Below, in pieces: positions 29,581 to 38,635 of a stretch of DNA of 64,000 nt (position 1 is its first letter; each line of letters begins with the position of its first letter). The notes under the pieces were generated by a model. The model was not told where the DNA came from. It worked only from the letters and a program-made list of their open reading frames with translations, and searched no databases. Source of the DNA: Conservatibacter flavescens (lineage in GTDB: Bacteria; Pseudomonadota; Gammaproteobacteria; Enterobacterales; Pasteurellaceae); the NCBI RefSeq assembly GCF_002795425.1, contig NZ_PHHA01000002.1, positions 62,001 through 126,000 of the forward strand, read 5' to 3'. The translations under genes and the position numbers were made by a program.

Positions 29581-30495
29581 ATGAAAAAAAGCGTACTCAC
29601 CATGGCTTTGGCATTGATGGGATTATTCAGTACACAAACACTTAATGCAGCGGAAATTAACGTTCATACCCCTTCCGGTGAACAAACAGTGCCACAACAG
29701 CCAAAACGAGTTGTGGTATTGGATTTTGCTGCCTTAGATATTATCCGAGCACTAGGTGAAAAATCCACAGTGGTAGGCGTAACTAAAAGTGGTGTGCTTC
29801 CTCAATACTTAGCAGAATTTAAAGATGCTCAATATGAAAATATTGGCTCACCGAAAGAAGCTGATTTTGAAAAAATTAATGAGTTAAAGCCAGATTTAAT
29901 TATTGCAGCAACACGCCAAGAACAGCTTTGGGGGCGTTTGCAAGAAATCGCACCTGTGTATAAATTTACATTTGATTATCATGATCAATATGCAGGATTA
30001 GAACAAAATGTGTTGGCGCTTGGAAAAATTTTTGATCGTGAAGCGCAAGCCAAAGAAAAACTAGCTGCACTCGATAAGCAAATTTCTCATTTGCAAGCGA
30101 GTGTCGCAGGAAAAAATGCATTAGTATTATTGGTTAATGAAAGTAATTTAAGTGCTTATGGCGATACTTCTCGTTATGCAATGGTTTATCAAAAATTTGG
30201 TTTTACCCCTGTGGATAAGCATATTAAAAGTTCAACCCATGGGCAAAAAGTAGGTTTTGAATATGTGTTGGAGCAGAATCCAGATTATTTGTTAGTGATT
30301 GATCGTTCTGCTGCGGTAACAAATAAAACCAATAACGCACAAAAAGTATTAGATAACGCGATTGTCAAACAAACGCAAGCCGCAAAATCTGATCATATTG
30401 TTTATCTTGATCCGGCTAATTGGTATTTGGCTTTCGGTGGCTTAGAAGCAACTGAGAATATGGTCAAAGAGCTTGAAAGTGCGGTGAAAAAATAG
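29581..30495 (+). CDS. Siderophore-binding periplasmic protein, CeuE/YclQ/VctP type
   Basis: This is the periplasmic receptor that gives the importer its specificity. It has 304 residues. The signal peptide MKKSVLTMALALMGLFSTQT is cut after LNA; there is no lipobox Cys, so it is soluble. Bilobed class III fold landmarks are PKRVVVLDFAALDIIRALG, LKPDLIIAATRQEQLWGRL and YLLVIDRSAAV. The charged residues around RQEQ and the DRS region resemble catecholate or tetradentate siderophore receptors such as CeuE. Start follows AAAAGGAGCATAAC. An uptake signal (30478-30486) overlaps the 3' end. Confidence 0.9.
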   Translation: MKKSVLTMALALMGLFSTQTLNAAEINVHTPSGEQTVPQQPKRVVVLDFAALDIIRALGEKSTVVGVTKSGVLPQYLAEFKDAQYENIGSPKEADFEKINELKPDLIIAATRQEQLWGRLQEIAPVYKFTFDYHDQYAGLEQNVLALGKIFDREAQAKEKLAALDKQISHLQASVAGKNALVLLVNESNLSAYGDTSRYAMVYQKFGFTPVDKHIKSSTHGQKVGFEYVLEQNPDYLLVIDRSAAVTNKTNNAQKVLDNAIVKQTQAAKSDHIVYLDPANWYLAFGGLEATENMVKELESAVKK

Positions 30496-30607
30496 AAAAT
30501 ATTTTTCATTATGGGGCGGATAATATTCGCCCTTTCCTTTTTATTTCTCAACAAGGAGTTGGCGACTTTAGGATTCGCGGTACATATTCAAAAGTGCCTA
30601 ATAATCA

Positions 30608-33346
30608 ATGCGTATAATTGTTTCTCTATTTATTATTTTTTTGACATCTGTAAGTTTTGCACAACAGCCCGTTCCAATTCAGGGGAAGCTGGATAATGGA
30701 CTACGCTATACTCTGTTGCCTTTGGATAAACAGAAAGGGCGTATTGATGTGATTATGCGTGTGTATGCCGGTGGTATTGATGAAACCATGCAACAAAGTG
30801 GCGGTGCGCATATGGTTGAGCATTTGGCTTTTCGTGCTAGTGAAAAATATCCAAATGGCGTGATGCCTTATTTACATGAGCAAGGCTGGCTGCGTGGAAA
30901 AAATTACAATGCGTTTACTAATCAAGATCACACCACTTACCTCTATATGCCTCCACAACATTTTAGTTTAGCGCAAACTTTAGATGTGGTTAAACAAATG
31001 CTATTTGAGGCTCAAATCACTGAGCAGGATTGGGAAGATGAGCGCAAAATAGTGTTAGAGGAATGGCGTTCACGTGACAGTGCGAGACGGCGTTTATATG
31101 AACAAAGACAAAGTTCAACCCGCACAGATTCGCGTTATGCTAATCGTCCAGTGATCGGGACAGAACAGAGTATTACCACTATGCCGGTTAAGGAATTGCA
31201 AGATTATTATCGCCAATGGTATGTGCCGAATAATATGCAATTATTATTGGTAGGCGATTTTGATGTCAAAAAAGTTGAAGATATGATCCGCTCTTTTTTT
31301 GGCGATTTGAAATTTCAGCCTTTACCAACTCGTGATTATTATGAGCCTACACTGAAAACACGTATTCAGGTGGATAAACTTAGCGATCCACAAAATAATA
31401 ATAGCCAAGTGGCCTATATATGGCGTTTTGATGATACAGCTAGCCAGGAGCAAACTGACGAAGGATTTTATCAACGATTAATTGATAACTTAGCGACCGC
31501 TTTAATTAATCAGCGTTTCCAAGATGAAAAATCTCAATTACCTTCAATGATTAGTTCATTAGGTGGTAGAAAATACACTATTGGCAAAACGACATCTGTA
31601 TTTATGTTGAGTGCGAATGTGGAAAAACAATCTCACCATCAAGCCTTACAATATATGATTGCTCAAACAGAGCGTTTAAAACGCTATCCTATGACCGAAG
31701 TAGAATTGGAAAAGCAAAAGGCAAAAATATTGGCTCAACTGGATAACGATCGCAATGTACAAACTCGTTATAGTTTTGATGAGTGGGTACAGGAAATGAT
31801 TAATACCGTTTTGAATGATAAAACGTTTTATCCTCAAGCTAAAGTGGAAGAATTGGTTAAAGAAAATTTGCCGCAGATCAGTTTGGATATGGTGAATCAG
31901 CGTATTCAGCATTGGTTGGCTAGCGGAGATCAAATTGTACAATATATGCCGCCATTAACGGAGCAAGTAGAGCCGATCAGCCCTGATCTTGTTGTAAAAT
32001 GGCAGCAACAGGCGACGCAAGCTGACCAACCTAAACCGGCACAAACCAATTTGCAGGCTATGCAACTTCCTGCATTGTTAGAGCAAGGTAGTATTGTAGA
32101 AGAGCAGCGTTTTGAGGCTCAAAATGTCGTATATTGGACCTTATCTAATGGTGATAAAGTGGTATGGTTAAAAACACCAGTGGCGAAAGATAAAACCTAT
32201 TTTGTGGCACAAAGTGAGGCCGGTTCTAATGGGAAAGGCGTGAAAAGCTGGCAAGGTAAATTGGCGTTACAGCTGATTGGAATGAATGCACCTTTAGATC
32301 GAACACGTAATCAAATGATTGAATGGAAAGAACAAAATGCAATTCCATTAGTTATGCGACAAGGGTTTGAAAAATTAAATATTTTAAGTACGGTTGAAAA
32401 CCGTAAATTAGCAGATTTATTGCGTTTTTATTATGCAAATCAACAAGAGACGGGAATTAAAGAAGAATTTGATAAAGTTAAAAATGATATTCTTCATCGT
32501 TTAGCTGTGCAGGAAAAATCTATTGATTACAAGCGTAACCAAGCATGGGAACAATTTGTTTACGGGAGATTGTTAAATCCACAGCCCACAGCGGAGCAGC
32601 TTAATACCATTAGTATTGAAGCATTGCTACAGCAATGGCAAATAATTAAAGATTTTCCAGTAACGTTCTTTTTGGTAAATGACATGGCTGAGGCTGATGT
32701 TAAACAGCTTGTAGTACAAAATCTGAGTGCCATTAAACGACAAAAACTGACAGAAAAAACACCGCACTTACTGATTTTACCAGGTAACGAACACGATCAG
32801 TTTGCGGCTAATCAAGAAGAAAAAGATAACGTTTATTTGGCGATGTATACGCCTTATACATGGACCGCTAAAGAGGCTTTTGCAACAGAGCTTTTGAGTG
32901 CTATCGCATCAGAGAAATTAAGCTATAAAATGCGCGATGAAACGTTAGGTATTTATGGGCAGCGTTTTAATACGCGTTTAGTGCCGGAAGTCAACCGATT
33001 GCAAACAACGTTAACTTTTTCTGCTAATCCGGCCATGACTCAAAATTTGATTAACATGGCTAAAGATGTACTTGTGGCGTTACCGGATTCCATTAGTCAA
33101 GCCGATTTGGATACTGCAAAAGCGTATTATAAGCAAACAGAGGATAATTTACGCAATACGCCGGAATTATGGCTTAATTGGTTGATTTACAGTGAAAATC
33201 AATTTCAGGATCCTCGTTATTTGACTGAGGTGAATGATTTATTGGAGCAGGTGACATTGCAGGATTTGAAAAAACTGGCTACTCAGCTCTACAGTAATGA
33301 AAATCAACGTTTGTTTATCACAACACCAAATAAGCCAGAAAAATAA
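30608..33346 (+). CDS. M16-family zinc metalloprotease, PqqL/FusC-like
   Basis: This is a secreted (periplasmic) two-half zinc protease of the insulinase family. It has 912 residues with a signal peptide (MRIIVSLFIIFLTSVSFAQQ). The inverted zinc motif HxxEH is HMVEH at residues 68-72, with the third ligand in KIVLEEWRSRD about 75 residues later. Four M16 domains are expected at this length. The active half is residues 22-250; the second half (520-900) lacks the motif. In H. influenzae the equivalent (HI1368, from memory) is next to a TonB receptor (HI1369). FusC in Pectobacterium cuts imported ferredoxin to release iron. Here the receptor is convergent, and the siderophore ABC operon is 112 bases upstream on the same strand. 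Confidence 0.88.
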   Translation: MRIIVSLFIIFLTSVSFAQQPVPIQGKLDNGLRYTLLPLDKQKGRIDVIMRVYAGGIDETMQQSGGAHMVEHLAFRASEKYPNGVMPYLHEQGWLRGKNYNAFTNQDHTTYLYMPPQHFSLAQTLDVVKQMLFEAQITEQDWEDERKIVLEEWRSRDSARRRLYEQRQSSTRTDSRYANRPVIGTEQSITTMPVKELQDYYRQWYVPNNMQLLLVGDFDVKKVEDMIRSFFGDLKFQPLPTRDYYEPTLKTRIQVDKLSDPQNNNSQVAYIWRFDDTASQEQTDEGFYQRLIDNLATALINQRFQDEKSQLPSMISSLGGRKYTIGKTTSVFMLSANVEKQSHHQALQYMIAQTERLKRYPMTEVELEKQKAKILAQLDNDRNVQTRYSFDEWVQEMINTVLNDKTFYPQAKVEELVKENLPQISLDMVNQRIQHWLASGDQIVQYMPPLTEQVEPISPDLVVKWQQQATQADQPKPAQTNLQAMQLPALLEQGSIVEEQRFEAQNVVYWTLSNGDKVVWLKTPVAKDKTYFVAQSEAGSNGKGVKSWQGKLALQLIGMNAPLDRTRNQMIEWKEQNAIPLVMRQGFEKLNILSTVENRKLADLLRFYYANQQETGIKEEFDKVKNDILHRLAVQEKSIDYKRNQAWEQFVYGRLLNPQPTAEQLNTISIEALLQQWQIIKDFPVTFFLVNDMAEADVKQLVVQNLSAIKRQKLTEKTPHLLILPGNEHDQFAANQEEKDNVYLAMYTPYTWTAKEAFATELLSAIASEKLSYKMRDETLGIYGQRFNTRLVPEVNRLQTTLTFSANPAMTQNLINMAKDVLVALPDSISQADLDTAKAYYKQTEDNLRNTPELWLNWLIYSENQFQDPRYLTEVNDLLEQVTLQDLKKLATQLYSNENQRLFITTPNKPEK

Positions 33347-33356
33347 TAAAAAATAG

Positions 33357-33388
33357 ACCGCACTTTAATAATAAGTGCGGTTTGTTTT
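33357..33388. terminator. Inverted uptake-signal terminator between the M16 protease and TonB receptor
   Basis: ACCGCACTT (33357-33365) and AAGTGCGGT (33373-33381) are perfect inverted uptake signals separated by seven bases, followed by TTGTTTTTA on the + strand and by a T-rich tail on the - strand. It serves both convergent genes. Confidence 0.85.
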
Positions 33389-33391
33389 TAT

Positions 33392-35962
33392 TTAAAATTT
33401 ATAGGCGATGCCTGCCCAAAATTGTCTACCCGTTTCGTAGCTGACAAAACTTTGGTTTTCGGAGCCACCAAGATAAGATGAATTTGCACTACTTGTTGGG
33501 ACACGACTATTAAATACATTTAATACATCTAAACTTAACTCAAGTTGTTGTCTACCGTTAATCGGTGGTGACCAAATAAAGTGCCAATCTAATGTGGCTT
33601 TATCACTGTATTTAGTTAGGCGATAATCCCAAACACCCCCTTTGTAATCACCACAGGCTTGTGGTTGGCTAGATTCTAGGCAGTTTTGGACTTGATAACG
33701 TAGATAACGCTTATAGCCTGTTTTGTAGTTTATGGCATGTGACCATTTTAAATGCCAACTTGGAATATCTGTTTGTAATTCTAGATAGCCTTCCCACGGG
33801 CGATTGAAGTTAATCGGTGGAAAATCATTAATGGAATCATAACGATTACCTTCGAATAAGTAATAGCGATAAGGTGTGGTTGTAGTGAGTTCTTGGATCA
33901 AACTGTCATCATAATTACCATGATAGTTAGTTTTACGGTGCTGATAACGTAGGCCAAAGCGATAGCCTAATTCCAGCAATCCCACTTGGTATGGTCGGAT
34001 TGTACGTAGATCTAAGGTGAATGTATTGGTTGTACCTTGACCATTATTACTCATGGTACGTTCTGTTTCATTATTCGCTTTTTTGATTTTAACAGGGGTA
34101 AATTGATTGCGACTATCACGGCGCACCCAATTAAAGCTCAAAATATTGTCCGCTAATTGATAGCTAAATCCAAGATTCACTTCATCACTGTGTGGCGTTT
34201 TAAGAGAATCACTGTTTGCCCATGAAGTATGGTTTGAGCAGTTACCGTTTAGCCAGTCGGCAGTACTGCTAGTGCGTCGGTAAGATTGATTGCAGGCAAT
34301 ATTAGCACGCAAAGCATAGGCAAGCATATTACCGGCATAATAGCGATTTGCGCCACCGGTGAGGTGAACTTTATTATCATTGAATACATCAAGATTAAAT
34401 GCAAAGCGCGGTGCGATATTGAGATTTTTTAAGAAACTGTCATAACTAATATTCACACCAGGTGTTAATTTTAACCGTTTCCAAAAAATATCATCTGCAA
34501 CATAAGCGCTGTAATTATAGACGTTGACTTTTGCCCCATACGCAGGATAAAGCATAAGGTTATTGGCATATTGTTTACCGGCAATACAATCAGTACAATT
34601 TGTTGCAACATTTTTATAAGCATTGGCTGTGGTGGCGGAGAAATAATAGAGATCTTGTGGGCGTTGTGCTTTAGCTCGGATAATATCTGCTTGCCAACCA
34701 AAATCAATATTATGGTCGACAGTCCCCCAAGTGAGGCTATTGAGATCATAATCTTGCTTAAGACTGCTCGTTTGTGTTTGAGATGAGAGCTCGCCTAACC
34801 CGCCTTCTCGCGCCCAAGTACATTTGCCAGTGTTATTGTTATAGGTCGTACACCAGTCAAAATCCATATTTTGTGCTTGCCAATTATGATATTGATAGCC
34901 ACCATCGTATTTAATACGGTTGCGCTGATACTGATAGCCGATGATAGAATGAATTTGCCCCCAATCTAACTGCAATTTGGAATCTAAATTGAAGCGCCAA
35001 CCGCCCCCGTCAGTTTGGTAGCGACCATTACGCACGTTATCTAGAAAGAATGTGGCGCTATGGGGGGAATACATAGTTGTCGCGGATAGAAGATGATTCT
35101 CTGTAAGTTGATGGGAGAGTTTGAGCATAAAGGTTTCGTTCAAACGACGTTCTTTTTGTCGCTTTTGCAAACTTTTATGATATTCAGGCATCTTGGATTG
35201 AGTACGGTTATAGCTAAATAGAGCGGCACTTTCTGCGGAAAGAGGCTGATTATAAGTGAAATTAAAAATATGTTTAACAAATTTGGGCTGCATATCATGG
35301 ATAGCATCCGCCTCATAAAACCCCTCGTCTTGTTCTTTGTCGCTTAATTGAAACTTTGTCCAACTATCCCGTGTGGTCCGATAGCTTATCATGCCGCTAA
35401 CGCGAGTCGGATCTGCCTCTTTTAATTCAGCTTCCAATACACCACCGGTAAAATGGCTAAATTTTGCGGGAACATTGCTATCGTATACGGTTAAGTTTTT
35501 GAGCAGAGATGAATCTACATAGAATGCTTCAGGTGAGCCAGGCGCTAAGGTCATTCTCGCTGGATTTTCATAATCTTTTTCGGATTTATAGCCGCCATTG
35601 CTTGCTCCGGGATTCATAATGTCATTATTAGATAAACCGTCTAGAATAAATTGATTGTTATAATAGGGTTCACCATGGATAGTAATAATTTCAGGCGCAA
35701 TTTCTCCCCCTTTGGTAGAATTATTCGCCGTATCAGAAAATTGCACCGCAGGATTGCCTTTTAATAATCCTGTAATGCTGCCGTTGCCTTTGGGTTTGCG
35801 AGCAATAGTGTCGGCATTTAAACGCTGTTCGGCATTCGCAATAAAATCACCACTGACATAAATCGTATCAAGGGCATTATCGACAAATTGGCTTTCATTT
35901 GCAGACACAAATGGAGTGGAAAGTGTCGCGACAGACACGGCTGTAATCAGTTTTTTTGCCAT
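33392..35962 (-). CDS. TonB-dependent outer-membrane receptor (HI1369-like)
   Basis: This is an energised outer-membrane gate for an iron-containing substrate. It has 856 residues. The signal peptide ends near FVSA; a TonB box DTIYV lies at residues 32-36. The plug domain (about 50-200) contains IHGEPYYNNQFILDGLSN and TGGVLEAELKEADP. A 22-strand barrel follows and ends with the terminal aromatic signature AGIAYKF. Paired cysteines in extracellular-loop-like stretches (CTTYNNNTGKC, CTDC, CNQSYRR) suggest disulfide-tied loops. It has a Fur-like site upstream and is convergent with an M16 protease. Substrate unknown: a protein ligand such as ferredoxin or a peptide is as plausible as a siderophore. 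Confidence 0.9.
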   Translation of the reverse strand: MAKKLITAVSVATLSTPFVSANESQFVDNALDTIYVSGDFIANAEQRLNADTIARKPKGNGSITGLLKGNPAVQFSDTANNSTKGGEIAPEIITIHGEPYYNNQFILDGLSNNDIMNPGASNGGYKSEKDYENPARMTLAPGSPEAFYVDSSLLKNLTVYDSNVPAKFSHFTGGVLEAELKEADPTRVSGMISYRTTRDSWTKFQLSDKEQDEGFYEADAIHDMQPKFVKHIFNFTYNQPLSAESAALFSYNRTQSKMPEYHKSLQKRQKERRLNETFMLKLSHQLTENHLLSATTMYSPHSATFFLDNVRNGRYQTDGGGWRFNLDSKLQLDWGQIHSIIGYQYQRNRIKYDGGYQYHNWQAQNMDFDWCTTYNNNTGKCTWAREGGLGELSSQTQTSSLKQDYDLNSLTWGTVDHNIDFGWQADIIRAKAQRPQDLYYFSATTANAYKNVATNCTDCIAGKQYANNLMLYPAYGAKVNVYNYSAYVADDIFWKRLKLTPGVNISYDSFLKNLNIAPRFAFNLDVFNDNKVHLTGGANRYYAGNMLAYALRANIACNQSYRRTSSTADWLNGNCSNHTSWANSDSLKTPHSDEVNLGFSYQLADNILSFNWVRRDSRNQFTPVKIKKANNETERTMSNNGQGTTNTFTLDLRTIRPYQVGLLELGYRFGLRYQHRKTNYHGNYDDSLIQELTTTTPYRYYLFEGNRYDSINDFPPINFNRPWEGYLELQTDIPSWHLKWSHAINYKTGYKRYLRYQVQNCLESSQPQACGDYKGGVWDYRLTKYSDKATLDWHFIWSPPINGRQQLELSLDVLNVFNSRVPTSSANSSYLGGSENQSFVSYETGRQFWAGIAYKF

Positions 35963-35986
35963 AGAATTATCCTTAAATTATGCAAA

Positions 35987-36007
35987 AGAGAATTGTTCTC
36001 AATTATC
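35987..36007. promoter_or_regulatory. Probable Fur box upstream of the TonB receptor
   Basis: On the - strand GATAATTGAGAACAATTCTC keeps both arms of the Fur consensus (GATAAT and ATTCTC-like) with an imperfect centre. It is about 25-45 bases upstream of the receptor's ATG. Confidence 0.55.
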
Positions 36008-36138
36008 TGGATTTTTCTTCGTTTAGCAATATGATGGATAAGTGAAAAATGAGAGCTGAATCGTAAATCTGAAAGAAAATAAAAGTGCGGTGAATTTTTG
36101 CAATTTTTTTGAGAAAGAAAACGTATAGAAGCATGAAT

Positions 36139-36161
36139 AACCACATAAAACATATGTGGTT
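36139..36161 (-). terminator. Hairpin after the phosphonate-type transporter operon
   Basis: AACCACATA (36139-36147) and TATGTGGTT (36153-36161) pair around AAACA, 24 bases after the last permease stop. The - strand tail is T-containing but not a clear U run, so it is a weak terminator at best. Confidence 0.4.
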
Positions 36162-36184
36162 AAACATTATGACTGACATGATGA

Positions 36185-37042
36185 TTAATCTCGCGTGGTA
36201 ATATAACGTTTTGCCCAAGTGGATAATAAATCAGTGAGATAGACGAGCATGAGATAGCATAATAAATACAATGTTATTTCGGAATAATGAAAGAAACTCA
36301 TGGCTAATTTAAATTGCATACCTAATCCGCCTGCTCCCACAAAGCCCACAATGAGAGTGGCACGAATAATATTTTCCATACGGTATAATATATAGTTCAA
36401 AAAGGCATGCATGACAGTAGGATAAATCCCATAAAACAGAATTTGTGTTTGTGAAGCACCATTTTGAGCTAAATAACGGATAGGCCTTTCGTCCATATCT
36501 TCGATGACTTCGCCACATAATTTACCCAATACCCCAAGATTATGAATAGCAAGCGCTAATGCACCTGGCACAATACCCGGTTTAAAGATAAAGACCAAAA
36601 TCATCGCCCACATTAATTCCGGCACTGCACGGCTAAATAAAAATAAGAAACGGCTACAATGATAAGCGATTTTATGAGGCCAACCAGCCTGAAAACCTAA
36701 TTTTCCTTGTGCAACATTACGAGCGGAAGGTAACACCAAAATAAACATGGAAATAGCCGCAATCCCTGTTGCTAAAATACTCATGACAAAGGTTTCCCAT
36801 GTTAACCATAAAGCTTTTTTCCACATTTCAGGATCGAGGTAAGCCGGTATTGCTTCGTCTAGGCCTAACATGCCCTCTATAAATTCCATCAAATAATTGA
36901 CATTTTTTGCTTGAAAGAGATCGGAAAAAGCATTGGGTTGCTCATTTAAAATATATAACCAAGACCAAATCAGCAATAATAAAACAAGCCAAAAGGAATA
37001 TTTAATAAAATAACGATCGATGTGTTGTAGTAATTTATGCAT
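36185..37042 (-). CDS. Phosphonate-type ABC transporter permease (PhnE family, second)
   Basis: This is an inner-membrane permease of the PhnE family. It has 285 residues with about six hydrophobic segments. The coupling EAA-like loop reads NGASQTQILFYGIYPTVM, followed by YRMENIIRATLIVGFVGAGG, both typical of PhnE. Residues 45-95 form a periplasmic or cytoplasmic insertion. Its ATG overlaps the stop of the first permease by one base, so the two form a heterodimer. It lies last in a receptor-ATPase-permease-permease operon. Confidence 0.85.
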   Translation of the reverse strand: MHKLLQHIDRYFIKYSFWLVLLLLIWSWLYILNEQPNAFSDLFQAKNVNYLMEFIEGMLGLDEAIPAYLDPEMWKKALWLTWETFVMSILATGIAAISMFILVLPSARNVAQGKLGFQAGWPHKIAYHCSRFLFLFSRAVPELMWAMILVFIFKPGIVPGALALAIHNLGVLGKLCGEVIEDMDERPIRYLAQNGASQTQILFYGIYPTVMHAFLNYILYRMENIIRATLIVGFVGAGGLGMQFKLAMSFFHYSEITLYLLCYLMLVYLTDLLSTWAKRYITTRD

Positions 37043-37815
37043 TATTTCACCCTCTTTCTGACGGCGTAACTCCAGCGATCAATAAATATAATCATCGCAA
37101 CGAGAAAAATTAAAAAGGTCCACACTTGATCATATCTTAAATCTTGCAAGGAAAGCTGAATCTGCATACCAATACCGCCCAGTCCAACAAAGGACAGAAC
37201 AGAGGAAGAGCGAATCGCACATTCAAGGCGGTACATGGTATAACTCAACATCATAGGGAAAGCCTGTGGTAAATAGCCATAAATCAATAATTGCAAGGGG
37301 GTTGCACCATTTTCAGTTAAGGTTGCAATTGGCTTATAAGACACGGTTTGCAGGGTATCTGCGAAAATTTTACCTAGATAGCCAGAATAAGGAATCGCGA
37401 GAGAAAATATCGCGCCAATAGGGTTTAGTCCTACGGCTGCGACAAAAAACCATGCCCAAATTAATTCATGAATAGCGCGTAAAAAACCAAGTATTGCTCG
37501 TGCAGTGGTTTGTAATAACTTAGAGGGAAATAGCACGCCTGAAGCAAAAATAGCAAGAATAAAACCACTTATTAAGGCTAAAGAAATGGTGAGTAAGGCA
37601 TAGGCAAAGGTTAACAAACTTGATTTGAATGCCAATTTTAATAATGCAGGGGAAAAATCGGGCTGAAGTAGACTGGTGAATAAACGCTGTAAAGTTGCCC
37701 AGCCACCTGAATGCATAATACCTTTTTCATGATCAATGGCAAATAAGCTAAATAAGAATACCAACAAGAGTATTAGGGTTAAAATATGGCGGCGTTCATT
37801 CAAAGAGGTTTTCAT
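37042..37815 (-). CDS. Phosphonate-type ABC transporter permease (PhnE family, first)
   Basis: This is the partner PhnE-like permease. It has 257 residues with five to six hydrophobic segments. The coupling loop is ENGATPLQLLIYGYLPQAFP, then YRLECAIRSSSVLSFVGLGG, parallel to the second permease. It follows the ATPase gene by seven bases. Together the two permeases form an asymmetric channel, unlike E. coli where a single PhnE serves. Confidence 0.87.
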   Translation of the reverse strand: MKTSLNERRHILTLILLLVFLFSLFAIDHEKGIMHSGGWATLQRLFTSLLQPDFSPALLKLAFKSSLLTFAYALLTISLALISGFILAIFASGVLFPSKLLQTTARAILGFLRAIHELIWAWFFVAAVGLNPIGAIFSLAIPYSGYLGKIFADTLQTVSYKPIATLTENGATPLQLLIYGYLPQAFPMMLSYTMYRLECAIRSSSVLSFVGLGGIGMQIQLSLQDLRYDQVWTFLIFLVAMIIFIDRWSYAVRKRVK

Positions 37816-37822
37816 CTTGTAC

Positions 37823-38557
37823 TCATTTGTATAAGGTATTCAGTTGTTGTTGAGTCACTTGATCAGTTTGGAGATCAAAGAGAATTTTGCCAGCCTTAAT
37901 GCCGATCATTCGATCAAAATAGGTTTTTGCATATTCCACCGAATGCATACTTGCTATTAGGGTTTTGTTATGTTCTCGCACTAATTTGGTCAGTAATGTT
38001 AAAACATTGTGGGCATTTACCGGATCTAGAGCTGAAACCGGCTCGTCAGCTAAAATCAACATCGGATTTTGTACGAGTAAACGAGCGATAGCAACGCGTT
38101 GTTGCTCGCCACCGGATAATTCAGTGGTAGGTCGATAGATTTTGTCACTTAATCCTACAGCGGTAAGGGCGGATTGAGCCAATGGGATCTCTTGCGGTTT
38201 AAATAGCGATAATAACGATCGCCATATTCCCCAACGGTTTAATCGTCCAGCTAAGACGTTGTGTACGACTTCAAGTTGTTTGACTAAATCATACTGCTGA
38301 TGCAGCATGCCTACTTTTTGCGCATAGACTTTATTATTGTGATAATCAAGAATATTTGTTTGATCAAGCAAAATAGTCCCTTCTGAGAGGGGGAGTGTGC
38401 GCATAATCGCATTCATAAGGGTGGATTTGCCTGAACCACTTGGGCCCACTAAAGCAATAATTTCTCCCGACTGAATATTCAATGAAACACGATCTAATAC
38501 GAGTTTTTCATTAAAACGCTTGGAAACATTGTGCAAGGAAAGGATATGTTGAGACAT
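37823..38557 (-). CDS. Phosphonate-type ABC transporter ATP-binding protein (PhnC family)
   Basis: This is the ATPase of the importer. It has 244 residues. Walker A is GPSGSGKST, the signature LSGGEQQRVAIARLL, Walker B LILADEPVSALD and the switch His lies in IASMHSVEYAKTYFD. The pattern GMLHQQYDLVKQLEVVHNVL is typical of PhnC. It lies 78 bases after the receptor gene. Confidence 0.9.
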   Translation of the reverse strand: MSQHILSLHNVSKRFNEKLVLDRVSLNIQSGEIIALVGPSGSGKSTLMNAIMRTLPLSEGTILLDQTNILDYHNNKVYAQKVGMLHQQYDLVKQLEVVHNVLAGRLNRWGIWRSLLSLFKPQEIPLAQSALTAVGLSDKIYRPTTELSGGEQQRVAIARLLVQNPMLILADEPVSALDPVNAHNVLTLLTKLVREHNKTLIASMHSVEYAKTYFDRMIGIKAGKILFDLQTDQVTQQQLNTLYK

Positions 38558-38635
38558 AAATAACCTTAGAAAATAAGGGCGGTTTGAGTGGAATCTAATA
38601 GGCGTAATTCCCCCAAAACCAACCCTGATAAATTA

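Noticed and set aside
36003-36218. Short - strand open frames upstream of the TonB receptor
   Set aside because: They overlap each other and the permease end, have low-complexity composition and no ribosome site; the region is better read as the receptor's control region.
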